From: Deltaproteobacteria bacterium
GTDB taxonomy: Bacteria; Desulfobacterota; Binatia; DP-6
Direction: 5' to 3'
Length of the DNA stretch: 10,949 nt
NCBI GenBank assembly: GCA_005879205.1
Contig: VBLD01000080.1
Coordinates: 567 to 11,515, forward strand
The notes below the pieces were generated by a model. It saw nothing but the letters and a program-made list of their open reading frames with translations, ran no database searches and was not told the origin of the DNA. Positions 5,956 to 10,949 of this stretch are shown in pieces; the first letter of the stretch is position 1; every line of letters begins with the position of its first letter. Position numbers and translations under genes: made by a program.

Positions 5956-6606
5956 ATGCCAGCCCCGAGCTCCGTCGCCGCCGCCGAGCAGACCTCGCGC
6001 GACAAGATCCTCGACGCCGCCGAGGGCCTGTTCGCCAAGCGCGGCTACGCAGCCATCGGGCTGCGCGAGCTGGCGGAGGTGGTCGGACTCGGCAAGTCGT
6101 CGCTGTTCCACCACTTCCGGACCAAGGCGCAGCTCTACGCGGCGGTGACGGCGCGCATCCTGGTGCGCATCGAGGCGCGGCTCGTCCGCTCGCTCGCCGC
6201 GGGCGGCGATCCCCTCGTCCGGCTCGAGCGCTGGCTCGACGACCTGGTCGACCTCCTCGCCGAGAACCCCACCTACGCGCGCGTGCTGCTCCGCTCGCTC
6301 TTCGAGGACGACGACCTGCCGGGCGACCTGCCCGAGGAGATCGAGGGCCGGCGCGCGATCGGCGACATGATGGCGGCCGTCGGCGGGCTCCTGCGCGAAG
6401 GGATGGGTGCCGGGCTCTTCCGCGCGGTGCACGTGAACCACTTCCTGCTGACGCTCGTCGGCGTCACGGTGTTTCCCTTCGCGTCGGGGGAGTTCGGCGC
6501 GGAGGTGCTGGGCAAGGACCTGTTCGACCCGACCGAGGTCCGGCGGCGGAAGCGCGAGGTGCGCGCGCTGCTCCGCTCCGGCCTGGTCGCACGCGCGTCG
6601 CGCTGA
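5956..6606 (+). CDS. TetR/AcrR family transcriptional regulator
   Basis: A 216-residue protein with a typical TetR N-terminal DNA-binding domain: 'RDKILDAAEGLFAKRGY' (15-31) as helix 1 and the helix-turn-helix through 'LRELAEVVGLGKSSLFHHFRTKAQLY' (36-61), here described by its ends and key residues (Gly44, Lys47, Tyr/Phe pair 51 and 54). The remaining 150 residues are the all-helical ligand-binding and dimerisation domain, which is not conserved enough to predict a ligand; a run 'FEDDDLPGDLPEE' near residues 116-128 is notably acidic. ATG 5956 is chosen over GTG 5923 because the latter lies upstream of the predicted transcription start and inside the -10 region. It is co-directional with the diiron gene 11 bases downstream, so it most likely represses its own operon and is released by a substrate or related lipophilic molecule (inference). 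Confidence 0.92.
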   Translation: MPAPSSVAAAEQTSRDKILDAAEGLFAKRGYAAIGLRELAEVVGLGKSSLFHHFRTKAQLYAAVTARILVRIEARLVRSLAAGGDPLVRLERWLDDLVDLLAENPTYARVLLRSLFEDDDLPGDLPEEIEGRRAIGDMMAAVGGLLREGMGAGLFRAVHVNHFLLTLVGVTVFPFASGEFGAEVLGKDLFDPTEVRRRKREVRALLRSGLVARASR

Positions 6607-6617
6607 GGGAGGGGAGC

Positions 6618-7703
6618 ATGGAGAAGATCCTGGCCGAGTACCGCCGGCAGCTCGGCGACTTCGAGCTGATGGAGATCGACGAGGACCGCATCGCGGCGCT
6701 GCGCCGCGAGCTCGACGTCGGCGTGCCGGTGGACCTGCACTGGACGTGGACCTACGCGAGCGAGGTGGAGGAGCTGCGCGCGCTCTACGAGCGCGGCAAG
6801 AAGGGCCAGTGGAACGCCGAGGCCGACGTCGACTGGTCGGTGCCCTTTCCGCGCCACGAATGGTTCCTGCCCCGCGAGGGGCTGCAGATCCTCCCCTCGG
6901 TGCTGACCGCGATGGGGGCGGACGAGGCCACCTGCCGCGAGGCGGCGTTCGACGAGTTCGCCCACACGCTCTCGCAGCTCCTCCACGGCGAGCAGGCGGC
7001 GCTCCAGCTCTGCGGGCAGCTCACCAACGCCTGTCCCACCATGGACGCCAAGTTCTACGCCGCCTCGCAGGTGATCGACGAGGCGCGCCACGTCGAGGTG
7101 TTCGCCAAGTTCCTCGAGCGGAAGGTCGGGACCATCTACCCGATCGGCGGCACCCTGAAGGTGCTCCTCGACAAGCTGCTCGCGGCGCCGACCTGGAAGA
7201 TGAAGACGCTCGGCATGCAGTGCCTGTTCGAGGGCATGGCGGTCGGCATCTTCGACCTGATCCAGAAGGGCTCGACCAATCCGCTCCTCTCCGACGTCAT
7301 CCGCCGCGTGAAGCAGGACGAGGCGCGCCACGCGGCGTTCGGCATCCTCACCATGCGGCGGACGGTACGCGACGCGACGCCGGAGGAGCTGGTCGAGATG
7401 GAGGACTTCTCGTTCGGCCTCCTCGAGGCGCTCAACGCCAACCAGCAGCTCGACATGCTGCGCGAGCTCTGTCCCAAGTACGGCCTCGACCCGGACAACG
7501 TCGTCGCGATGCTGCTGTCGCAGCCCGAGTGGGCGAAGTTCAACAGCGAGGTCTTCATGCACACGGTGATTCCGAACCTCGCGCGCCTCGGGCTCATCAC
7601 CGGGCGCACCGAGGCCGGCTATCGCGCCTGCGGCATCCTGTGGGGCGATCGGTTCGGGTTCGGCACCGACGCCGACGTCCAGTCGAGCCTCGCGGGCAAC
7701 TGA
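6618..7703 (+). CDS. Ferritin-like diiron protein, putative oxygenase
   Basis: A 361-residue helical protein with a full carboxylate-bridged diiron ligand set: Glu125 ('HGEQ'), Glu155/His158 ('DEARH'), Glu205 ('FEGM') and Glu235/His238 ('DEARH'). The spacing of 30, 50 and 30 residues is closest to acyl-ACP desaturases and AurF-type N-oxygenases and shorter in the middle than ribonucleotide reductase R2. The length exceeds rubrerythrin and ferritin, so an oxygen-activating enzyme is more likely than an iron store. There is no signal peptide and no rubredoxin or ferredoxin domain, so an external electron donor would be needed. GGGAGGGG before ATG 6618 is a strong ribosome binding site. It is cotranscribed with the TetR gene 11 bases upstream, as expected for an inducible oxygenase. 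I do not recognise the exact subfamily; hydroxylation, desaturation or N-oxidation are all possible, and the substrate is unknown. Confidence 0.85.
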   Translation: MEKILAEYRRQLGDFELMEIDEDRIAALRRELDVGVPVDLHWTWTYASEVEELRALYERGKKGQWNAEADVDWSVPFPRHEWFLPREGLQILPSVLTAMGADEATCREAAFDEFAHTLSQLLHGEQAALQLCGQLTNACPTMDAKFYAASQVIDEARHVEVFAKFLERKVGTIYPIGGTLKVLLDKLLAAPTWKMKTLGMQCLFEGMAVGIFDLIQKGSTNPLLSDVIRRVKQDEARHAAFGILTMRRTVRDATPEELVEMEDFSFGLLEALNANQQLDMLRELCPKYGLDPDNVVAMLLSQPEWAKFNSEVFMHTVIPNLARLGLITGRTEAGYRACGILWGDRFGFGTDADVQSSLAGN

Positions 7704-7715
7704 AGCGCTGCGGGG

Positions 7716-7946
7716 CTACTTCTTCACCTTGCGCTTGAACGACCGCTCGGTCTTGGTGCTCGCCGCCTCGGCGCGCTGCGCGGCCGCCTCGGCGCGGCTC
7801 GCGGCGGTCTCGGCCCGTCGCGCGGCGTCCTCGGCCCGCGCCACTGCCGCGTCGTCCTTGCCCTCGGACATCTTGGCGCAACCGCTGGTAAGCGTACCAG
7901 CCAGCATCAGGCTCGCTGCGAGATAACCGACCGATCGAAGGCGCAT
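7716..7946 (-). CDS. Small alanine-zipper lipoprotein (Lpp/OprI-like)
   Basis: A 76-residue protein: signal peptide with hydrophobic core 'VGYLAASLMLAGTL', a lipobox-like 'LTSGC' with Cys23 as the lipidation site, then about 54 mature residues. Residues 37-64 are four exact-register heptads of the form RAExAAx, a trimeric alanine-zipper pattern as in Pseudomonas OprI and E. coli Lpp, followed by a basic tail 'SFKRKVKK' ending in lysine. In Lpp and OprI that terminal lysine can be linked to peptidoglycan by an L,D-transpeptidase, and such a gene lies directly upstream here. The mature protein is close in length to Lpp (58 residues). Thr at -3 of the lipobox is slightly atypical. AAGGAGGG lies eight bases before ATG 7946 and implies high expression. 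It is convergent with the diiron gene, 12 bases apart. Confidence 0.82.
   Translation of the reverse strand: MRLRSVGYLAASLMLAGTLTSGCAKMSEGKDDAAVARAEDAARRAETAASRAEAAAQRAEAASTKTERSFKRKVKK
7755..7838 (-). repeat. Four 21-bp heptad-encoding repeats
   Basis: Four consecutive 21-base units encode RAEDAAR, RAETAAS, RAEAAAQ and RAEAAST of the alanine-zipper lipoprotein. The nucleotide units are also alike, so the zipper probably grew by duplication of a heptad unit and its length may vary between strains. Confidence 0.75.
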
Positions 7947-7963
7947 CCCGTTACCCTCCTTCC

Positions 7964-7982
7964 GGCGCCCGTGCCGGGCGCC
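7964..7982. other. Hairpin between the L,D-transpeptidase and lipoprotein genes
   Basis: A perfect 8-bp GC-only stem (7964-7971 with 7975-7982) with a 3-base loop, in the 103-bp gap between the two minus-strand genes and 17 bases before the lipoprotein start. No U-tract follows on the minus strand, so it may be a weak or factor-dependent terminator, a processing site, or a 5' stem that stabilises the lipoprotein mRNA. In the same gap CTTGGCA occurs twice (7997-8003 and 8017-8023). No convincing promoter for the lipoprotein was found. Confidence 0.5.
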
Positions 7983-8049
7983 CCACGCGCGACGTTCTTG
8001 GCACAGCCGCGCCGCGCTTGGCAATCCAGCCAGCTGGCGAGCTGCGTCC

Positions 8050-9078
8050 CTACGAGGGGCGGCCCGCCACCCGTGCCGCGCGGCCCGGCGCGCCTCCCGG
8101 CGAGACGCGAAATGGCATGCCGGCTGAGCTCCGGAGCGCGTCCTTGACGAGGTCGCCGTCCACACCCCCGTCGAGCCCCTGCCGGGTGAGCGCCGCGAAC
8201 GCGCGGCCGTAGGACGGGCCGCCGTAGCGGTAGACGTCGCGGTGGACCTCGACGTAGACCACGCCGTCGCGCCGTCCCGCCTTCACCGGCTGGTAGACGA
8301 ACTCGACGCGCGTGCCGACCGGCACGAGCGGGAAGAGCCGCTGGATGTCCTCCGGGTAGAGCCGCACGCAGCCGTGCGTCACCTGCATGCCGATCCCCCA
8401 GGGCACGTCCGTCCCGTGGATGCTGAAGGGCGGGAGCGACAGCTCCATGCGGTACTTGCCGAGGGGATTGTCGGGATCGCCCCCGGCGATCGAGTGACGA
8501 TCGTCGCCGTATTCCTTGATGTGCTCCTGGCGGATCGACTCCGGGATGACCCACTTCGGATTCACCGTCTTGCGGCGGATGTGGAACTTGCCGCGCGGCG
8601 TCCGCCAGCCCGTGCGCCCGATGCCGATCGGATACGTCTCGACGAGCAGCTGCCGCCCATCGCCGGGCGGATGGCGGTAGAAGTAGAGCCGCATCTCGGG
8701 CACGTTCACGACGATGCCGTCGTAGGTGCAGCAGGGCAGTATCCACGACGTCGGCAGGACGACACTCGCGCCGACGGGCGGCAGCAGCGGATCCACCCCC
8801 GGGTTGGCCTCGACGATCTCGTTGTAGCCGAGGTCGTAGTAGCGCGCGACGTCGAAGAAGGTCTCGCCGCTGCGGATGCGATGCGAACCGACCTTCCCGA
8901 CGACGGTGGCGTCGGGCGGATCCGGGACGCGGTAGGTCGTGATCCGCTTGCGCGCGAATGCGTTCTCGTCGAGCGCGGGCGGTCCCGTGAGCCGCGAGCC
9001 GACCGACCGGATGCTCGCGCAGGCGGAGAGCAGCAGCATCACGACCGCGAGCCCGCCGGCTACCGACGCCCGCGTCAT
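8050..9078 (-). CDS. Lipobox-LysM-YkuD L,D-transpeptidase
   Basis: A 342-residue envelope enzyme. Residues 1-20 are a lipoprotein signal peptide with lipobox 'LSAC' (Cys20). Residues about 65-109 form a LysM peptidoglycan-binding domain ('HRIRSGETFFDVARYY', 'IVEANPGVD', 'VGASVVLP'). Residues about 121-250 are the YkuD/ErfK catalytic domain with His221 ('SIHGT') and the active-site 'THGCVRL' (His235, nucleophile Cys237); Thr replaces the commoner Ser before HG. This LysM-YkuD order matches ErfK/YbiS/YcfS-type enzymes that attach Lpp to peptidoglycan or form 3-3 cross-links. About 85 residues follow the catalytic core and end in a low-complexity Gly/Ala/Arg/Pro tail. ATG 9078 lies one base after the RlpA stop, implying coupled translation, with GGAAGG upstream. 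The next gene downstream is a Lpp-like lipoprotein, its possible substrate. Confidence 0.92.
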   Translation of the reverse strand: MTRASVAGGLAVVMLLLSACASIRSVGSRLTGPPALDENAFARKRITTYRVPDPPDATVVGKVGSHRIRSGETFFDVARYYDLGYNEIVEANPGVDPLLPPVGASVVLPTSWILPCCTYDGIVVNVPEMRLYFYRHPPGDGRQLLVETYPIGIGRTGWRTPRGKFHIRRKTVNPKWVIPESIRQEHIKEYGDDRHSIAGGDPDNPLGKYRMELSLPPFSIHGTDVPWGIGMQVTHGCVRLYPEDIQRLFPLVPVGTRVEFVYQPVKAGRRDGVVYVEVHRDVYRYGGPSYGRAFAALTRQGLDGGVDGDLVKDALRSSAGMPFRVSPGGAPGRAARVAGRPS

Positions 9079-9079
9079 C

Positions 9080-9511
9080 CTAGCGCCTTCCGCCCCGACG
9101 GGTCCGGCGATAGCGCGCCTCGCCCTCCACGGCAGGCGGCGGCGCCGGTCCGACGACCTCGATGCGCACGCGCACCGTGCCCGCTCCAACCATGCCGAGC
9201 CGGCGCGCGGCCGCGCGCGACACGTCGATCACCCGGCCGCGCGCGAAGGGACCGCGGTCGTTGATGCGGACGCGGACCGAACGGCCGTTGGCGAGATTGG
9301 TGACGAGCACCCGCGTGCCGAGCGGCAGCGAGCGATGCGCGGCGGTGAGCTCCTGCCGATCGAAGCGCTCGCCGCTGGTCGTCGGACGACCCTGGAGGTC
9401 GTACCAGGACGCAAGGCCCACCTGGACGCGCGCTGGTTCCTTCCGGAAGAGCGAGCAGCCGAGCTCGCCGACCGAGAGCGCGCACACCGTCACGACCGCC
9501 GGCCTCCACAT
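9080..9511 (-). CDS. rlpA: RlpA-like septal lipoprotein, SPOR-less
   Basis: A 143-residue protein with a short N-terminal signal and Cys19 in 'ELGC', a poor lipobox (Glu at -3), so lipidation is uncertain. Residues about 29-118 form the RlpA double-psi beta-barrel: 'VGLASWYDLQGRPTTSGERFD', 'LTAAHRSLPLGTRVLVTNL', 'INDRGPFARGRVIDVS' and 'AARRLGM' are all present. Glu48, Asp51, His59 and Asp85 keep the relative spacing of the conserved residues of the lytic transglycosylase RlpA of Pseudomonas aeruginosa, as I recall them, so catalysis is plausible. The C-terminal SPOR domain that takes RlpA to denuded septal glycans is missing; the protein ends in an Arg/Gly-rich tail. ATG 9511 has GAGGGGG directly upstream and a TTGACA promoter. 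It is the first gene of the unit and is coupled to the L,D-transpeptidase. Confidence 0.88.
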   Translation of the reverse strand: MWRPAVVTVCALSVGELGCSLFRKEPARVQVGLASWYDLQGRPTTSGERFDRQELTAAHRSLPLGTRVLVTNLANGRSVRVRINDRGPFARGRVIDVSRAAARRLGMVGAGTVRVRIEVVGPAPPPAVEGEARYRRTRRGGRR

Positions 9512-9521
9512 CCCCCTCGCC

Positions 9522-9549
9522 TCTATGATCGCGGGTGCCGCGCTGTCAA
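9522..9549 (-). promoter_or_regulatory. Sigma70-type promoter of the RlpA-transpeptidase unit
   Basis: On the minus strand TTGACA (9549-9544) and CATAGA (9527-9522) are 16 bases apart. The predicted transcription start lies a few bases before the GAGGGGG and ATG at 9511, giving a very short leader. It falls in the 48-bp gap after the PPOX gene, so the envelope unit likely has its own promoter. Confidence 0.4.
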
Positions 9550-9559
9550 ACGCCTCGGC

Positions 9560-9952
9560 TCACATCCCCTGCACCCGCTCGGGGAGGACCTTGTACATGA
9601 CGCGGATCTCGCCGGGCTGACGGAACGGATAGCGGTCCTGGCCGAGGTACTTCTTGGCGAGCGCGTCGATGTGCGCATCGGCGCCCTCCTCCGTCATCTC
9701 GGCGACGCGGCCCCGGATCTGAACGTAGCGATAGGGCTTGTCGGGGTCCTGGATGGAGAGGGCGACGCGGGGGTTGCGGGCGAGGTTCCTCACCTTCACG
9801 CGGCCCCTGGCCGTGTTGAAGCGGACGTATTTCCCGTCGTAGTCGATCCAGACCGGCGTCACCTGCGGCGCGCCGTCGGGCCCGACGGTGGCGAGGTGGG
9901 CGAACGCCTTCTTCTGAAAGAGGTCCTTGTAGGCGTCGAGGGTGGCGGGCAT
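9560..9952 (-). CDS. PPOX-class (F420/FMN-dependent) oxidoreductase
   Basis: A 130-residue split-barrel protein of the pyridoxamine-phosphate-oxidase-like superfamily. 'FAHLATVGPDGAPQVTPVWI' (17-36), 'RFNTARGRVKVRNLARNPRVALSI' (starting at 44) and the C-terminal 'GEIRVMYKVLPERV' are typical of small proteins annotated as PPOX-class F420-dependent oxidoreductases (FDOR-B type), which bind F420 or flavin in the cleft of a homodimer. No membrane segment is seen. AAAGGAG lies before ATG 9952. It runs in the same direction as the RlpA unit, 48 bases upstream, but probably belongs to a separate transcript. The substrate is unknown. Whether the host makes F420 cannot be read here, so FMN or haem use is the alternative. 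Confidence 0.85.
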   Translation of the reverse strand: MPATLDAYKDLFQKKAFAHLATVGPDGAPQVTPVWIDYDGKYVRFNTARGRVKVRNLARNPRVALSIQDPDKPYRYVQIRGRVAEMTEEGADAHIDALAKKYLGQDRYPFRQPGEIRVMYKVLPERVQGM

Positions 9953-10024
9953 CGCGGCGTCTCCTTTGACGGCGCTCTACCAACGTCGGAGCGTCGCGAA
10001 AACCACGTCTTGGCGCGAGGGATC

Positions 10025-10033
10025 TGCTAGGTT
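10025..10033 (+). promoter_or_regulatory. Possible extended -10 of a leaderless Smr gene
   Basis: TGCTAGGTT has the TGn extension and a three-of-six -10 match, and ends seven bases before GTG 10041, so transcription would begin at or next to the start codon. No -35 match and no Shine-Dalgarno sequence are seen. Confidence 0.3.
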
Positions 10034-10040
10034 CGCCGCC

Positions 10041-10325
10041 GTGGCGGACGGCGACGAGCCGGTCGTGATTCCGATCGAGGACGCGCTCGACCTGCATCCG
10101 TTCCGCCCCGACGAGATCCCGTCCGTCGTCGAGTCGTACCTCGAGGCCGCCCGCGACGCGGGGTTCCGGGAGGTGAGGCTGATCCACGGCAAGGGACTCG
10201 GCGTCCAGCGCGCGCAGGTCCACCGCATCCTTTCGCAAAGCCCGCACGTGGACCGCTTCGGCGACGCGCCGGCCGAGCGCGGCGGCTGGGGCGCGTCGGT
10301 GGCGTGGCTCAAGCCGCGCGCTTGA
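10041..10325 (+). CDS. Stand-alone Smr domain protein
   Basis: A 94-residue protein that is almost entirely an Smr domain. 'DLHPFRPDEI' (17-26) is the DLHG-like motif carrying the acidic and His residues of Smr nucleases, and 'RLIHGKGLG' (46-54) is the GKG motif; the fold ends with 'GGWGASVAWLK'. In MutS2 and SmrB-type proteins this domain cleaves or nicks DNA or mRNA, for example at stalled or collided ribosomes, but small stand-alone members are mostly uncharacterised. GTG 10041 is chosen because the frame has no closer ATG and the domain begins 13 residues later; upstream in-frame GTG 9942 would overlap the divergent PPOX gene. It lies six bases before the luciferase-like gene, with which it probably shares a transcript, and is divergent from PPOX. 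Confidence 0.78.
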   Translation: MADGDEPVVIPIEDALDLHPFRPDEIPSVVESYLEAARDAGFREVRLIHGKGLGVQRAQVHRILSQSPHVDRFGDAPAERGGWGASVAWLKPRA

Positions 10326-10331
10326 GCGCCG

Positions 10332-10778
10332 ATGCGCTTCGCGACCTACCACGTCTTCCAGTGCCCGCCCGGGCAGGCGCCGGCGCGCGTCATGGCCGAG
10401 GAGCTCGAGCGCGCCGAGCTCGCCGAGGCCCTCGGCTTCGACGACGTCTGGGTCCCCGAGCAGCACTTCTCCCCGTACTGCCTCTGCGGCGACGCGCTCC
10501 TCATGGCGGGGCACTTGGCGGCGCGGCTCCGCCGTGTCCGGATCGGCACGGCGGTGGTCAACCTGACCTTCACCCACCCGCTCCGCTTCGCCGAACGGGT
10601 CGCGCTCCTCGACCACGTCACCGGCGGCCGCGTCGACGTCGGTGTGGGCCGCGGCTACCAGTTCCCGCAGTACGGCGTCTTCGGCGTCCCGATCGACGAG
10701 ACGCGCGCGATCTTCGACGAGCTCCTCGTGCGCTCGATGCGCCTCTTCGCCGAGCAGGTGATGCCGCGTTTCCGCTAG
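10332..10778 (+). pseudogene. Luciferase-like monooxygenase with internal deletion
   Basis: A 148-residue open frame with the N-terminus and extreme C-terminus of an LLM-class flavin-dependent oxidoreductase (bacterial-luciferase-like, F420/FMN TIM barrel), which is normally about 320-370 residues. Residues 1-125 are typical: 'MRFATYHVFQ', 'ELAEALGFDDVWVPEQHFSPY', 'RIGTAVVNLTFTHPLRFAERVALLDHVTGGRVDVGVGRGYQ' (described in parts) and 'FGVPIDETRAIFDE'. The next residues, 'LVRSMRLFAEQVMPRFR', match the last helix of full-length members, so about 200 residues of the barrel seem to be missing without a frameshift. Half the TIM barrel cannot bind flavin, so it is probably non-functional, though expression is not excluded. 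ATG 10332 is six bases after the Smr stop; no ribosome binding site is clear. The deletion could also be an assembly artefact. Confidence 0.72.
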
Positions 10779-10801
10779 GTAGGAGACTCGACATCGAATC
10801 T

Positions 10802-10822
10802 CCGCGCGCGCCGCGCGCGCGG
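10802..10822. repeat. Hairpin 1: 9-bp stem, 3-nt loop
   Basis: 10802-10810 pairs perfectly with 10814-10822 around the loop CCG; the arms are alternating CG, so other registers and Z-DNA-like behaviour are possible. It follows the truncated luciferase-like gene by 23 bases. It may act as a transcription terminator without a U-tract. Confidence 0.6.
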
Positions 10823-10850
10823 CCGAGCGCAGCGAGCGGGGAGTGAGGAC

Positions 10851-10893
10851 CCGGCGGGCTTCGCCCGCCGGGGCGAGGGGCGGAGCCCCTCGC
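10851..10893. terminator. Twin hairpins (9-bp stem/3-nt loop each) between convergent genes
   Basis: 10851-10859 pairs with 10863-10871 (loop TTC), and 10873-10881 pairs with 10885-10893 (loop GGA), with one base between the two. The second hairpin ends immediately before the stop codon of the minus-strand gene. No strong U-tract follows on either strand (TTAAATC on the plus strand only), so a bidirectional, factor-assisted terminator or a dispersed repeat element are both possible. An outer 9-bp stem (10832-10840 with 10902-10910) can enclose both hairpins in a three-way junction. Confidence 0.6.
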
Positions 10894-10949
10894 TTAAATC
10901 ACCCGCTCGCGGCCCTGCCAGTACGGATCGCGGAGCTTCCGCTTGTAGA
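10894..10949 (-). CDS. C-terminal end of a probable acyl-CoA synthetase (partial)
   Basis: Reading the minus strand from the window edge gives YKRKLRDPYWQGRERVI and a TAA stop (10896-10894). This resembles the end of AMP-forming acyl-CoA synthetases, where a catalytic 'TGKLYKR' lysine motif is followed by 'xLRxxYW.GRERxI'; the catalytic Lys itself would lie just outside the window. The other two frames give a stop or a low-complexity peptide. Only 17 residues are visible, so the call rests on one motif. An acyl-CoA synthetase would fit the acyl-CoA dehydrogenase at 954-2102. The last codons overlap one arm of the outer stem of the hairpin array. Confidence 0.5.
   Translation of the reverse strand, partial: YKRKLRDPYWQGRERVI

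Noticed and set aside
6273..7562. Long minus-strand open frame opposite the diiron gene
   Set aside because: Same shadow pattern; the plus strand encodes a protein with complete metal ligands.
8242..10030. Two long plus-strand open frames opposite the envelope and PPOX genes
   Set aside because: Composition is shadow-like and the minus strand carries LysM, YkuD, RlpA and PPOX motifs.
10010..10030. Sigma54-like site (TGGCGC ... TGCT) before the Smr gene
   Set aside because: GG and GC are 12 bases apart instead of 10, so the -24/-12 geometry fails.
10782..10803. Imperfect hairpin just after the luciferase-like stop
   Set aside because: Only a 5-bp outer stem with a mismatch and a 4-bp inner palindrome; too weak next to the perfect hairpins that follow.
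1..10949. tRNA, rRNA, riboswitch, insertion sequence, attachment site or toxin-antitoxin signals
   Set aside because: Scanned by eye on both strands; no cloverleaf, transposase motif, flanking duplication or antitoxin-like pair was found.

Overview
The window is a very GC-rich (roughly 70% by eye), densely packed bacterial chromosome segment. An RlpA-type lipoprotein, a Braun/OprI-like alanine-zipper lipoprotein and an L,D-transpeptidase point to a Gram-negative envelope. The 8-cysteine 'ETDVDCGG' repeat protein, the long-chain-type acyl-CoA dehydrogenase, many SDR enzymes and the flavin/F420-type families resemble gene sets of deltaproteobacteria-related soil lineages (Myxococcota, Binatota and similar). 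That placement is inference; no rRNA or marker gene is present. I see no tRNA, rRNA, CRISPR, insertion sequence, phage gene or origin.

Layout. 26-2102 (+): a tight cluster of a DUF427 protein, a glutathione S-transferase-like protein and an acyl-CoA dehydrogenase of the long-chain (ACADL) type. 2110-2895 (-): a classical SDR, convergent with it. 2896-3068: a divergent promoter region. 3069-4196 (+): a secreted protein with five cysteine-rich repeats. 4219-4974 (-) and 5011-5868 (-): a SAM methyltransferase and, upstream of it, a retinol-dehydrogenase-like SDR. 5869-5955: a divergent control region with a sigma70-type promoter and a perfect 14-bp palindrome. 5956-7703 (+): a two-gene operon of a TetR regulator and a ferritin-like diiron protein with a complete ligand set. 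7716-9511 (-): an envelope cluster of RlpA, then a lipobox/LysM/YkuD L,D-transpeptidase, then a small alanine-zipper lipoprotein ending in lysine. 9560-9952 (-): a PPOX-class (F420/FMN-type) oxidoreductase. 10041-10778 (+): a stand-alone Smr protein and a luciferase-like monooxygenase that keeps both ends of its family but lacks most of the middle. 10779-10893: three perfect 9-bp-stem/3-nt-loop hairpins. 10894-10949 (-): the last 17 codons of what looks like an acyl-CoA synthetase.

How the genes may work together. Acyl-CoA dehydrogenase, SDRs, acyl-CoA synthetase, GST and flavin/F420 enzymes suggest lipid or xenobiotic catabolism spread over several small transcription units. The TetR/diiron pair looks like a self-contained inducible oxygenase unit, possibly sharing its operator with the divergent SDR. 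The envelope cluster pairs an L,D-transpeptidase with a Lpp/OprI-like lipoprotein whose C-terminal lysine could be its substrate, next to a septal-type peptidoglycan-binding lipoprotein. The items I find most worth checking are this enzyme-substrate pair, the internally deleted luciferase-like gene with the hairpin array behind it, the TetR-operator-diiron unit and the Cys-rich repeat protein.
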